Assembly: GCA_036785705.1 (NCBI GenBank) | Contig: JAWUZG010000355.1 | Location: 310,001 to 374,000 of the forward strand | Source: Acanthornis magna | Taxonomy: Eukaryota > Chordata > Aves > Passeriformes > Acanthizidae | Reading direction: 5' to 3' | Length of the DNA: 64,000 nucleotides | Notes under the pieces: generated by a model | Seen by the model: only the letters and a program-made list of their open reading frames with translations | What the model was told of the DNA's origin: nothing | Databases searched by the model: none | Made by a program: the position numbers and the translations under genes | Part shown: in pieces, positions 50,430-62,769 of the stretch | Numbering within the stretch: position 1 is the first letter of the stretch | Layout: every line of letters starts with the position of its first letter

Positions 50430-52445
50430 CAAAGAATACGTATTATTTTCCACAGCCTTAAAAGTGTGGGGTTTGCCTTCTTTTTTCCATATATGCCAGA
50501 TTTCCTCCAGTCTAGGTGTAAGAGCTCACTTTGGGAGGGCGTCGCTCCTGAAAAGTGTTAGGCTTTCTCAGAGTGCTCACACTTCAAAGGAGCAACCAAG
50601 AGCAACAGTTATCTGTTACTACTCTCCCTGGCCAGAATTTTCCCATCCTCTGCAGACACTGCCAGGAAGCAAACTCTTGCTTCATTTTATTTTAGGCAAC
50701 AAAACAATTCTTTCTAAGCTGTCAGGCTTTTCAAAATAGGAGTTCTTGTTGATATTCAGTTTTTTGGGAATGCAGCCTTAATACAAAACCTGTGTGAAAT
50801 CCAAGGACCTTTGAAAATCTGGTCGTTCTGTGTGCCAGTTTCAACTATATAACATGCTGTATATACATGCTGAACATTCAACATGTAAAAATGCTGGGCA
50901 TGCAATCTTCCAAAATGCTAGCAGTAACTGCCCAAGTGAGTCATTTACCAGAATAAACAAGGGATCTTACTCAAAGTAGGCAAGGAACTGCTCTGAATTT
51001 CCAGCAGTCTATTTTATACAATGCCAGTGCAAATGTCTTTGCTTTTCATTTTGGTCATTATATCACTGAACAACTAAACAGATGGTATATGAACAGGATG
51101 CAAAACATTTAATAATGCCAGGAAAGGTACAGTAATACCAACTGTTCTGGCCTGCTGACCTTGGTATAGTTTAGAAAACATTGAAAGAAAGATGCATGCC
51201 ATTTTATTCTCTTTTTTTCCCTCCTGCTTCCTGTTTTGGTCTAACCTCTACAAAAGAGAAGCTAGAACCTGGAAATTAGACTTAGCTGTTTACATGCAAG
51301 GAGAATTCAACACATTTTACCTTGCCCATTTAGTACTAAAGATAGAAAAATAATGCAACCTGTAAAAGTGCTGCCTCTACAGCCTTATTATCCTTCCCAG
51401 GTCTATGGCCAAATATCTCTATAGTACATTAATTATGACCAGAATTTGGCTACAGGTAATTATATAAGCTGAAGCTACCAAAAATTTAGCAAACTGCTCC
51501 TCCTCGGATGAACTATGGTGCTGGAATGGTAGGACAAGAGGGACACCTGCCTCACCTTCCTTTAAAGCCCAAGAAGTGCAGCCTCTGAATAAGGATTGGT
51601 AAGATATCTGCTTTGTCGCCTTTCTTTCTGGACAAAGAGGAGAGGCCAGGAGCAGACAGTGTCCTTGAGTCAGGTTTTCAAGCCAAACACACATTGCAGA
51701 TGGTGATATACAAAAATAGGGACGTTAGAAATACTCCTACAATGATATTAGGCTCTTGATTTTGTCTTTGTCCCAAAGACATGCATTTTTTTCTAACATC
51801 TTAACTTCTAGAAAGTAAAACAAAGTAAAAGTCAGAAACATCAAAGAGTTCATCAGCATTAACAGATCAAAAACCACTACAAAATTACAAAATAAGCCCC
51901 AACTAAAAACTAAATTAACCCAAGATTTGGGGGAAGTTATTTCAGTCTACATTTCTTATGCACATCTCATGACATTTTCATACTTTGGGTTAACTTTAGC
52001 ATGCACAGCTCACTCCTGCTTCCCTGCAAGGGTTGAACTACTTCCATTTTATATTGTCAGCTAGCTGAACAGACCCTAGCTTTGAAAACATAAAACCATA
52101 AATGTCTCATAAAAACAATGATCTTAAAAATATTTGAGCATTTCAACTCTGTTGGGGGATCTTTGCATGAGAGCACACCACACCACAAAGGTGGATTTAG
52201 CAAAGTGGACTCAGTAAACATAGGAAAAAACCTTGTAAGGCCACCTGGCCGTTACAAGACAATTTTTCCCCCATATTTGAGCTTTTTTAATAAGAATGAA
52301 AAAAGGTGCTTCTAACATCCCTCTTAGCTAAGGTTCTCCCTCACTGAGCCAATAAACCTTCTTAAGCTATCTGAATTACTTTTTAAATTAAGAGAGCAGC
52401 ACACATTCCTGCAAATGAGAACAATAAGAGGTTTTTGGCAATGAT
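50430..52445. other. Unique AT-rich non-coding DNA
   Basis: No gene is recognised. The 144-codon frame at 50,305-50,739 starts inside the CR1 fragment and has no motif. Small direct repeats of ACATGCTG occur at about 50,850-50,870. Confidence 0.55.
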
Positions 52446-52454
52446 CCTGCTCAC

Positions 52455-52535
52455 TAATTATAATATTTCACATTTATGCACTGCCTTTCATCTCTCAGGG
52501 TTCTAGAGTGCTTCACTAAACAGTGGGCTCTGTCC
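52455..52535 (-). mobile_element. Ancient MIR/CORE-SINE-like tail, minus strand
   Basis: 'ataatatttcacatttatgca' followed by 'ctgcctttcatctctcaggg' and 'ttctagagtgcttcactaaac' follows, in reverse orientation, the MIR-type 3' end (usual aatactttgcatttatatagcgcctttcatccaaggatctcaaagcgctttacaaaca). The match covers about 70 bp in the right order. The remainder is not recognisable. Confidence 0.5.
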
Positions 52536-52539
52536 ACAA

Positions 52540-54235
52540 CTGTTGCCTCCCAGTTATGTCACACTTGCTCACAGGACATGCGAAGTCTGACCGACTTCAC
52601 AGCTGTTTGCCTCACACACAGAGACAAAAATGCCACTGTTGACACTACATTCAATTAATTTCATTAATATAGAAAACATAGGAATAATACATTCAAGTCA
52701 AGGAAACTGGCCCGATCCAATTGAATCTGGTTGAAAAAGGAAGATGCTACAACCAGGCAAACCTACAGTACCTTAAAAGCAATGGCAGCAGCGGAGGTAC
52801 ATCTCCTAAATTCCTCCTGAGAGCAGGGATGTTCCCAGTGTTTACAGTTACACATCAGAACCCCTGCCATGGGTGAAGACACTCACACTGGATTGTTTAT
52901 TATGGCTGCATTTGACCATGAGGATGTTACTCAAAACCAAAGGCCACATGCCAGCATTCCTCATGGTTGTGGGTCCTCCCTCCAGAAGCTGATCACACAA
53001 AGTGAACCACTATGGCCACACTGTCACTGAAGCATAAAAAACCAGCTCTCCCAACCAAGAAAACCGTGTACAGACTATGTCTGGGTGCCACCTGTTGACG
53101 AAACAGCACTAACAAGTCTGCTCAAATACATTAACTGAAGTAAAACCACTCCCAACAAAAACATCTCTAGCTGAGAAAGCCCCCACAGCATGGCCCTGTA
53201 GGCTTCACACAATCCCCTGCTGGTCTTCATTTCTGACCAACAAAAGCTGGGAAGATGGAGCAACTCCCACAGTCAAGGTTTTGGCAGAAAAACAGTGCCT
53301 GCCCTCCTGCACTCCCCCACCACCAAAATCACAGCTGGGCTCAGCATGGGGCCATTTTCTCCCAGGCTTTTTTCTATTAAATAGAAGGGATTGTTATTTT
53401 GTTTTGTGCTAACAACTGAAAAGTGGTTTTTTTACCCCTTCAAAGCACTGCCATCCCTTAGATCCGCAGACTTTGTGTGAGTGCAGAGCTGTGCAATCCA
53501 TCAGGGAAATCTGTGATTTTGCCCATTGTGCTGGTTGAGTTGTGAGAAGGGCTGTAATGGGAGCTTTCATGGCCCCAGTAATTCATAGCAAGACACTGCA
53601 CTAAAGTCACTGTTTGTCCATTTAGAATAGAAGGAAAGGAAAACGTCAGCAGTGCTTCAGCAGCTGTTTCAGCTCCTTTTAGGCATTTGGTAAGTGGATG
53701 TGCACATAATCACATGCTGAAGAGGAAAAGGCATTTTGGCAGCAAGGGAGGTGCAGGGATCTGCAGGAGGTGGCTCTGGCTCCAGCCACGGCTGCTCAGG
53801 TCACAGGTCCAGCAGCACAAGCATAAGCTCCCCACACATCTCTTACAGAAACAACAGCAGTCTGAATCTCATCAGAGTTGCACTGGTTTTAACCCCACAC
53901 AAACTTCAAAGTTTTCTTGATTTACACACATAAAAGATCAAAATAAGCCCCCCCACCATCTTCAGCTCATTGTAAACAAAAAAAATTCTTGCAAGTCTGA
54001 CTGGCCCAAAAATCAAAGTCCCTGAGCCTTTGCGGGGAGACAATAAATCTGAACCTTTCACAAAATATTTTTTTCAAATAATTGCCAGTTGGGGTTGTGT
54101 TTCTCATTTAGAAACTTCCATATAATTACAATATTAAAAGAAACATGGTAAAAAGTGTGACAAGACAGAGCAAATTTAATTTCTGCAAGTATGAGACAAT
54201 TACAGAAGAAGGACTCACACTCTGCTGAGAGAAAC
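52540..54235. other. Unique non-coding DNA
   Basis: Nothing recognisable; frames under 80 codons and no repeats of note. Confidence 0.55.
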
Positions 54236-54239
54236 CCCA

Positions 54240-54420
54240 TATCCAGGGCTCAGTGAGCTAACCAGGAGAGAATACAATTTGCATAATGTTCAATTAGCAG
54301 CATAAATATATGCTAATCATACCCAGCTGCAAGCATCTCGCTTTATCTCATGTGCTTTGTACAACAAAGTAGTATAAAAAATTAAAGAAAAGCTTGCGTT
54401 GCAAAACTTAAAGGCAAATC
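54240..54420. promoter_or_regulatory. Candidate regulatory block with inverted SOX-like sites
   Basis: CTTTGTACAACAAAG at 54,355-54,369 is a perfect inverted repeat of the HMG-box core ACAAAG with a 3-bp spacer. Just upstream lie TTTGCATAATG, TCAATTAGC, ATATGCTAATCAT and the E-box CAGCTG. No repeats are present. Suggestive of an enhancer, unproven. Confidence 0.25.
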
Positions 54421-54424
54421 CAAA

Positions 54425-57400
54425 CTTCCTCCAAGTTGAAGCTTGTTCTATAGCTTGGGATCTTTAGAAGATTTCAGGCAGAGCAGTCCCTGGAGTCTCT
54501 TTAACTTGCCCCACACTGACCCACTACCAGCCTATCTCTGCAAAGACCTGCTGACTTACTGTTCTCAATACACCATTTTCATCTTGCAGACTTTCCATCT
54601 GCTTCACTAAGTTCCAGATCAAGCACAAGTGGTTTCAAAGTTGTTTAAAGCCTAAGTTGCCACCATCAGCAGTTAAGCACAACAAAGCATCTAACCTGAC
54701 AGGTCCCACTGTAATAAAAAAATCAAAATAAGGGGGTTCTAAATTAATTTCTCCAAAAGGCAGGGTTACTCATGACTGCAACTTGGGTTATAGCAAGCCT
54801 GTGGGAACATAGAAATGCATTAACTGGTGACCAGAACACATACATTCGGGTTAGTTTCTTCACAGGTGTTTCTAAAATACTTCTAAGTGCAGGTAAACAA
54901 GTATTTTACATTAATTTCTGGTATTTTGTTGAGGGGGAAAAAAGACACCTATAAATCTCCGCATTAGCAAACTCAGATCATTTGCAGATGCATATACCAC
55001 TCCAGACACAGCAGGAAGAAAGCCAATCAAACATAAATAAAAGCAGAAGTTGAGATTCAGGCTTTAAACCAATAAAATATTACTTAAGTAAGGGACTTAG
55101 CAAAATCTAAGACACAATTTTAAAGCCTGGTGATGATAGCAAGAGTGGTAGTGACTTTAAGGGAATGCTTTAGGGTTTTCTATGTCAAAATAAATGCAGA
55201 CTCAATGCAAAATATTTGCAAATGAGAGAAGTGAGATTTTTGTATATTTTGTGCAGATATATATAAGCATGTAAGAAAGTTCAGACCTAAAAAGAAGCTT
55301 TTTTGGTATGGGCGCTGCATGTGTATGCATTTTCTGTTGATTCAAAATCAAAACAGATTAGGAAAATCAATACTCAATTCCTTTTCTAGATTTTTATCCA
55401 CTGTAATACACAAAAGCAATTTAGGTGCTGGCTGCACTGGATCCTTACTTCAGCATTTATTAGATGAGTATATTTGTCATTCCTTCTGACAAATAATAGA
55501 TAACAGGTGACAAATCAAGATTGTTTTATTTTTGGAGTATTTTTTTAAATGTAAGCAAAACAGAAAACTTTTTAAAAAAAATATATATTTAGTTTCTGAT
55601 GCTAGGAGAGGCAAGAGTCAGAAAAAGCATCAGCCATTATTAACCATGACCAAAACCACTCATATTACAGGAGTCCACGGGCTTTCTAAAATGTTGCCAC
55701 TAGAAAATGAGGAAGAAAGGCTGGTGTCATGATTAGCTGACTGTTCTACAACTTTGAATAATCACTGTGTGTTCAAGACCACCCTGTATGGAGACCATCA
55801 TTCTCTCACAGTGATGTTGACTGGTTTGCAGACTAAAGCTATAGAAACAAGAAAGAAACAGATTTATGCTGGTCTACAGAAGAGACATGAAAATTTTAAC
55901 CACAAATTACATCAAAATACTCTGGTCCCCTCACAGGATGAGACAGTTTGGGTGCTGAATTTTGGCTGCAGTCAAGTGTACCATCTAATTTTAAAATTAT
56001 AAAATTATATTCTAATTATCTGACCACACTTTAAGTCAACTAAGAGTACTTTTTTCCTAACAAAGATTTTTAACATTCTGTTCACCTTAATCTGTGTTAC
56101 CCTTCTATCTTTTGAACAGTGTCGACTACACTAATTGTCCACGTTGTATCCAAAAAACCGAGCTTTTGCCTTTTGCCTGTATCAAGGACTCTAATTTTTC
56201 ATCCATTTCCTTCATGTTCCTGTCCTCCTCCATTTTCAGTACGCAGTAGGATGTCTATGAAATTCATGTGTTACTATTTGTTTTTCAGAATCTCTTGAAA
56301 TTGCAGCACAATGAAAAGAAAATTAGTCCCAGCTCCAGGAGAAGGAATCCCATTAAACAGTAAGGGCAAACACACAAATTGCCTGGTACTGAAAATAAAT
56401 AGCAAGCTGAAACACATGACTAGATGGACTGTAGCATCTGCCTAGTGTGTTTTCATACTCTGATTCAGATGAAAATAATCAATAAAAAGGAGGACTGTCC
56501 ATCAAAATCAGTGAAAAGTTTAAACCAGAGGAAGTTATACAGGAGATGCTCTACAGTCACAAATTCAGGAGACAGGAAAACAAAAATAACAAGCAGAACT
56601 TTAAACAAAGCACATGAAAATTACAGCCACTAGTGAAAAAACAGGATGTTACAAAAAAGCTTAATGGATGGGGAACTGAATAAAAGCAATCTGAAAATAA
56701 CTACAGATCTTTTAAACATAAACTATCATAGACTGAGGAGATTTTGCATTATGAATAAGGCTAATGAAAGTAAGCTGACAGAGACAAAAGTTATGATTTC
56801 AACAACTTTCATTCAGTGAAGCAAAAAATGAACAATTTCAGGGACAGAAATCTATATACCCATTCCTGTCACACAAAATAGTACATTAGCAGAGCAGCTA
56901 ATGTCCAAAACTTACTTATCACGTTCTTTTATTCCTAAATCACAGTCACACTCCCTCTGCTCTGTGTTAAACTGGATGACTGCAATTGCTGCCTCAGCAC
57001 TTCTTCACTTCTCACTCGAACCCCAGAATATAAGGTATTGGACAAAAGACATGCCTGGTTTGGCAAAATTAGTCAGCTTCCCTCTCCACATCCATAACAC
57101 ATAGATCATCTGCTCAAAACACAAGGGCTAAAATACCATAATTTCTAGGATATTTGTGGTACTTTAAAGACATCTGCACTCTAGAAACTGAATTGAGACC
57201 TCTAAAGTACTTCATACAAGTCCTCCAGCAGTTGTTAAATGGTAATGACTTTTACAGAGTGGGAAAGATTAGCTTTTGTCTTTTTAATACATTATCTAAT
57301 TCTCAACTGGAATAAAGCACTGAAAACAGCTAATTTCTGCAGAATTCCTTTCCTTTTCTCATGGTCAAAATCATCTGTACCTTTCAACACACTTCAAACA

Positions 57401-60030
57401 CTAAATAAGAATTCATCTAAGAAATTACTGAAAGTTTTTTCAAAATAGCCTAATGATAATCCAAATGTGTAATACTCATTATTATTAATGTAAAGTACAT
57501 GTGTAAAGGAAGGGAGACTATACACCTTGAGACCAAGTATTGCACTGCTCCATGAAACTGAAAAGTTACTGCCATTCATACCAAGCAACTGAAGTACAAA
57601 CATTTCTTTTACACTGTACCAAAACTATATCAAAGTGTGCTCCAGAGATGAGGGTTTTCTTGGTGGCACTACACCTGTTCATTTCATGAGGTTTTAATAG
57701 TTGGGATGATAGAAACTGAGCTCTAAAAGGACCTCTTAGACATAACGGAGTTATTCCCTTAAGCTTCATGACCGAAATATATTCACAGACAATTTAAAGA
57801 AAAGATTACTCAAAAATATAAATGTGTATTTCTAATAATTTTTTTTAAAATACACTTCCATTTCTCATACCTCAGAGGCTCCTTCTTACCTGTCTTCTGG
57901 GGAGGAAAAAGAAAGAATTTACAACATGCAAAAGGACTGTAAGCCATCTTCATTAACATTGTTTGTGATTAGTACAACACTTAAACCCCACCTGATTAAC
58001 TGATTAACTGGAGAAAAACAAACAGATACTATGCTATGCAAGAGAAACTAGAAGAACTCTGGTAAGGGTTGAACAGTGAGGTCAAGATTGTTATGAACAG
58101 AAATACATTGCAAGTCCTGTTTCATAAATATTTGTGTATTTATGTTTATAAAACATCTTCACTGTTAGTTCTGATGAAAGCACTACAATGACTCAATGGG
58201 CAGGTTAATAATCAGTGTTCTTTCACCCTGATGTGGGCCTTTATAAAACTACATTTTCTTTTGTCAAAGCTGCAGCTGTACTGAAAGCTCGTTCCTTTTT
58301 GAACATTCATTTATTTTCTGAACATATAGATGGTATTATTGCGTAAACTTATTTAAGAGGTCAACTCCATTCCTCTGGAGCTGCATAAGCTTTAAAAATA
58401 CCTATCACAACACAGAATTTCCACTTCAAAACTTCTGAATTCCCAGGCAAAGCCATTTTTTTAAGCATTTACCTTTTCAAAAAATAAGAAAATAAACAAA
58501 CAAACAAAACAGCTAGCATTATAATAAATATCACCAAGCTCAAATTATAATTCTGGGCATGTGTTTTCTCTGCCTACTGGATTTCAGTCCTGAGAAGTCC
58601 CATTTCTCCCTGAGAAGTTCTTTCACCATGCAGCAGCTCAGACCTGTTTGTGGGGCTGTCCCCAGCCCCAGAGCTCTCACCTTATAGCTTGTCTGCATGG
58701 TACTGAAAACACCGATCACCTCGGGAACCCTCAGCTATATTAGATATAATTACTCAAATGATGACAAATTGGGAAGGAAGTTTACCATGCACTGATTAAT
58801 TAAAGAAACAAAACCAGAATACCTGTGGCTAAAACTCTTTGGGGACTTCTGCCTCCAGCTCTCCCCCAGCACTCAGTCCTCCCCTTACCCTCCCAGGCTG
58901 TGGAAATAGGCACTTTTCAGAATAACTAAGGATGCCCTGCCTATGTCACTCCTGGGACACCCCAGCTTTCCTACAAGCAGCCACAGCTGCACACATGAAA
59001 GGGTACAGACCATAAACCCAAATCATCAAACCCAGATTAGTTTCTTCTGAAGAGATCATTATTTCTTTTAAGCTGAGGAAAACGTCCCGTCTCCAAATTC
59101 TCTTTCCCCTGCCAAAAAGTAGGCAGATCCCCCCTCCTATATCCAGGGGTTAAAAACAAAAAGCCTGCTCACAACCTGTGAAACTAACAAAAGACAAACT
59201 GAACACTATCACAGATATCACCTTGTACTCAGTACCGATGGCAGTAATTGAACCTCATATTCTCTAAATTACGGTTTAATTATTTGTAGTATAAAAATTG
59301 GATGGGATGATGAACCCTTTTCCTCTTTTATATCTTTGCCTCATTCACATGCCCATGCCAAAAGCCATCACAACATGCAGCAAAAGAGTGTTATTTTCAC
59401 CACTCCCAATGGCAAAGATCCTCTGGAGCAAGTGTTCTTTGCATACATTTGGCCTTCTGAGTCTGAGGTCTTCTGGAAGGAAATCACTACACTTTAACAC
59501 CCTGAACATGAATTTTCAATAGACATCCAAACAGACTGCTCTCTCACTCTTTGTCTGGAATAAAATATACTTAATTTTGGATTGTAAAAGTAAATAACAT
59601 AAGTAAGTACATTCTGGGAGTTAAGTATAAATGACAAAAACATATGTTACACCAGTGTTTATACAGAAGCATAGATCACATTTCTTTATACACTCTGGTT
59701 ATTGTCTTTCGAAGCACTGATACAATCCCTTGAATATGAATGATGTTTCCTGTAAAATAAATACCACAAAATCATCCTACATAGCTGGCTGGAGTGTATT
59801 ACTCTGAGGACAAATATACCTTTTGAACTCTACACAGACCACTGAGTATGGGGCTGAGAAGACCAGGGGTCTGCTTTCAGCCCTGATGCTGCCTAATGAG
59901 CAGCTACAGCAGCTTTTGATAGGGAAGTCTAACATTTCTGTGTCCCATTTCCACACATGCAGAATGGGAATAATGACTTTTTTTTTTTAACAAATAATCT
60001 TGTGAGCAACAGGTGAAAACACGGTAATAC
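54425..60030. other. Unique AT-rich non-coding DNA
   Basis: No gene or mobile element is recognised in about 5.6 kb. An 8-bp direct repeat TGATTAAC lies at about 57,993-58,008, and an (AAAC)n tract at about 58,495-58,509. A GC-richer stretch at about 58,830-58,990 has no motif. Confidence 0.55.
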
Positions 60031-60039
60031 AAGCTTATT

Positions 60040-60320
60040 TTATCCAATGTGTCAAGCTTTCTCCGTGCAATCTCATTTGTATTATTCATGCATGAAGGAT
60101 GCAAGAGAAAGATCCTTCAGCATCACAATGCTAAAATTGCTCTCCTTCGCTATTCCCTGCTGCTGCTGTAACATATTTTGCGGCCAGACTCCAGTACGGC
60201 TGGTGTTAAACAAACAGGAATGGTACCTACATCTGCTCAGAAAAGGGTTGCTTAGCAACTGCAATCAAAGGGTGTTTTATCCTCACCAATCTACTGTAAA
60301 TTAATAGAATTCTCTCTACC
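60040..60320. promoter_or_regulatory. Candidate regulatory block with RFX X-box and forkhead site
   Basis: GTTGCTTAGCAAC at 60,247-60,259 is a perfect 6-bp inverted repeat around one T and closely fits the RFX X-box (GTNRCC-N0-3-RGYAAC, with one base different in each half). A forkhead-type site, GTTAAACAAACA, lies at 60,204-60,215, about 31 bp upstream. RFX and FOXJ1-type sites together are known from promoters and enhancers of motile-cilia genes; other RFX/FOX factors are equally possible. Several CpGs are retained (CTTCGCT, TTGCGGCC, TACGGC). No TATA box, exon or CpG island is visible, so a distal element is more likely than a promoter. Confidence 0.35.
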
Positions 60321-60334
60321 ATATTCTAACACTT

Positions 60335-60382
60335 TTAGTGGCTATATAAATGGTTGTTTATTATTATTATTATTTTTATTTT
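60335..60382 (+). mobile_element. Possible MIR-type SINE 3' tail with (TTA)n
   Basis: 'gtggctatataaatggttgt' followed by a TTA run (60,358-60,375) resembles the 3' end of MIR/CORE-SINE elements (usual ...gcgctatataaatg...tattattattatt). Only about 45 bp match, and the TTA tract alone could be a simple repeat. Confidence 0.35.
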
Positions 60383-60469
60383 GTAGCTAATGTGTTTCAT
60401 TTCATGATCTGATTCAGGCAAAAAACAGAGCAGCTAGAAAAGGTCATATTATGAAGCACAAAAAGGTTC

Positions 60470-60760
60470 AGAGACTTGTTTGCCGTAGAAATATTCTTTG
60501 ACAGCTCATTGCGTTTATTTACTATACCCTTTTCTTATGCCATTTCAGAATCTATTTCAGCTGCCCCATGGGAGCATGAAGCCATTAGCCTGAATTATCA
60601 TTCTGAATGCAGATTTCACAAGGTAACACCAAATCATGAAGGTTTTGATTCCTGTAGCTACTCAGATGCTTTCCCTTTCGAGAGGTTACAGGTCTGCCAT
60701 TTGTTTGCATATTAACAGCATTGATTTTCAGTATACCTGACACTGGAGTGTTCATTTATC
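60470..60760. promoter_or_regulatory. Candidate conserved non-coding block
   Basis: Repeat-free stretch with TTTGCATATTAAC (octamer-like) at about 60,704-60,716, AGCCTGAATTATCATTC, and isolated CpGs (GCCGTAG, TTGCGTTT, TTTCGAGAG). A 79-codon plus frame (60,476-60,715) spans it but has no recognisable domain and no flanking splice-site pair. It may belong with the RFX-containing block just upstream. Confidence 0.22.
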
Positions 60761-60764
60761 ATAT

Positions 60765-62335
60765 ATGTAATAGCTGAATACCAGAAGGTGTGCTGTAGAG
60801 TGCATGTCAACACATAGAAAAGAAATTAGTATATCTGAGACATTAAACAGGCTATGCAAGCAAGGAAACAATCAAACATGGAGCAAAGAAAGCTGGTAGA
60901 GCCTATTCATCAGCTTTTAGCAAGTTTCATTTCCAGCCATGCTGAAATGGGAGCAGAATTTTGATTTAAAAGGCTTTTACTGAGGACACTGAAGCAAAAA
61001 AGCTGGGACTTATTGGTGAACATTAAAGGTCGCATACTCTCCTCATCACGAAATAGCTTTTAGTAGCAGGAGGATCAAAAAGGCTGGTAGAACCCAGATG
61101 AGCCCATATACCTCCTTTCTTCCACTATGTCCAGACATACTTTCACCAGGTGTGCATCTGAGCCTGCAAATGTCCTGGTCTACAGCCAGCCCTCAAACTG
61201 TCCTCTATTCCAGCTGCCCTTTGCTCTCCACATTCCACACCACACCCATGGTCCATGTGTATTTAAATGGTATGCAATTATTTAAATTCCTCCATCTGTC
61301 TCCCCACAACCTTACACATATTAATTCTTGGAGGGAAAATGGCTTTGCTATTTGCTAGATGCCAGCATTCACCTGGACAGCAGCCAGCGGAGCAGGTTGT
61401 TAAACAAACATCCTGATGGAACAAAACCAAGTGTGAAGCAGCAACACAGAGAAGAATACACTTGTACTCAAACAGAAACCTCCTAGAAGAACCCAGGCAA
61501 AGCCAGGAAACAACAAAACAAGCAAGCTTTCATTTGTTTTGTCCATAACTGTAATAAAGGTGAGGAAGTTGAAAGTGCTTTGCTTAGAGGAGCCCTCCAC
61601 ACTTCTCCTCCCTCATATCAGTGCTCTGTACTCCATGCAATCCAACATCAAAAGCAACTCTAGCCAAAACAGCTCCTTAATTTTTCTGCTGTGCTTGTCT
61701 CTGATTAAAGCGTGAACTTTAATGTAAACAGCACTTTATCTGAGGGCAGGAATTCACACAAAACCACCAAAACAGTAAGATGCAAGGTGGACTCTTGGTA
61801 CTTCCAGAAACTACTGCAGGCTCAAGCCGTGGATGCAGCAACTACAATTTAGCACCATCTGTGCTTATATCAGTTTTCATACTCTTAAAATTTGCACTAT
61901 ATTTGTGCAGTTCCCTCAGCAAGAGAACTGAGGTATATCCTGTGAGAGTAGCAGCTAAAGATCCAGAAGTTTGATGCAAGATTGCTTAATAATTCCACAA
62001 CTCTCTTGAAAATGTACTTTAAAATAATACATAAACTCTTTAGAGATGGGGGCTGGTTTGTTTGTTTAAAGAGGCATGTTCAATTTTTGTATTTTCAATC
62101 CAGGAAATGTATAGGTGGTAAATGCTGACAAAACTCAGCTTAAAAATATATTTCTCCACAGTCGACTTATCCAGCCTGGAGAGTCCTAAACTGAGGATTC
62201 TCTAGAATGTAAACTGTTCCATAATTTCAATCCTTCTTCTAGATACTTCATTCAGCTCTACCACGCCTCTGTGAATGGAGAGGGAAGAAGGGTCCAAATG
62301 TGAGAGAACCACCAACCCACGATCTGGTACTGATG
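60765..62335. other. Unique non-coding DNA
   Basis: Nothing recognisable; frames up to 86 codons (61,098-61,358) without a motif. Confidence 0.55.
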
Positions 62336-62339
62336 TTCC

Positions 62340-62765
62340 CTGCTCTGTTTTCTAATTTCTTTTCCAATAATTTCTACTCTTCCTTTTGAGGTTCTGATGT
62401 GTTCCCCTCTCTTGTGCACCATTTAAGATTTCTCTACACAGAATTGGATCCAGCATTAATCCCCACAGTATGCAAGCTCTTTCCGTTATCATGTATGAGT
62501 ATGCTGTGCTGCGTGCACCCATACTGGACTTCACCGCTGCCCTCTCTCCTTCAGCTGAGCTAACAAATATACCTTTTCTGTTTTATCTTTCAACCAATGG
62601 TTAATTCTCTTACTTCACAGGAATTTAATATCTTTGAGAGCCTTTAATGAGAGACTTCCCTTGCATACACTTGCAGAGACCATCAGGGAATTACACTGAT
62701 TTCTGAAGCATGACTTCTCTTTACAAATGCTGTGTTGGCTCTTCTCCATATGGCCTTTAAATTCA
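62340..62765 (-). mobile_element. Ancient CR1-clade LINE, ORF2 reverse-transcriptase remnant
   Basis: Three landmarks of the CR1 reverse transcriptase occur on the minus strand in the correct N-to-C order: E-K-S-Q-H-S-I-C-K-E-K-S-C-F at 62,746-62,705 (usual ESQHGF..GKSCLTN), N-H-W-L-K-D-K-T-E-K-V at 62,602-62,570 (usual NWL.DR.QRV), and W-G-L-M-L-D-P-I-L at 62,465-62,439 (usual QGSVLGPILF). The distance between the first two is about 40 codons shorter than usual, a deletion that would have removed the D-F-S-K-A-F-D segment. The three landmarks are not all in one frame, so the copy is dead. A 60-codon frame at 62,352-62,534 is a surviving open piece. Confidence 0.6.
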
Positions 62766-62769
62766 CATT

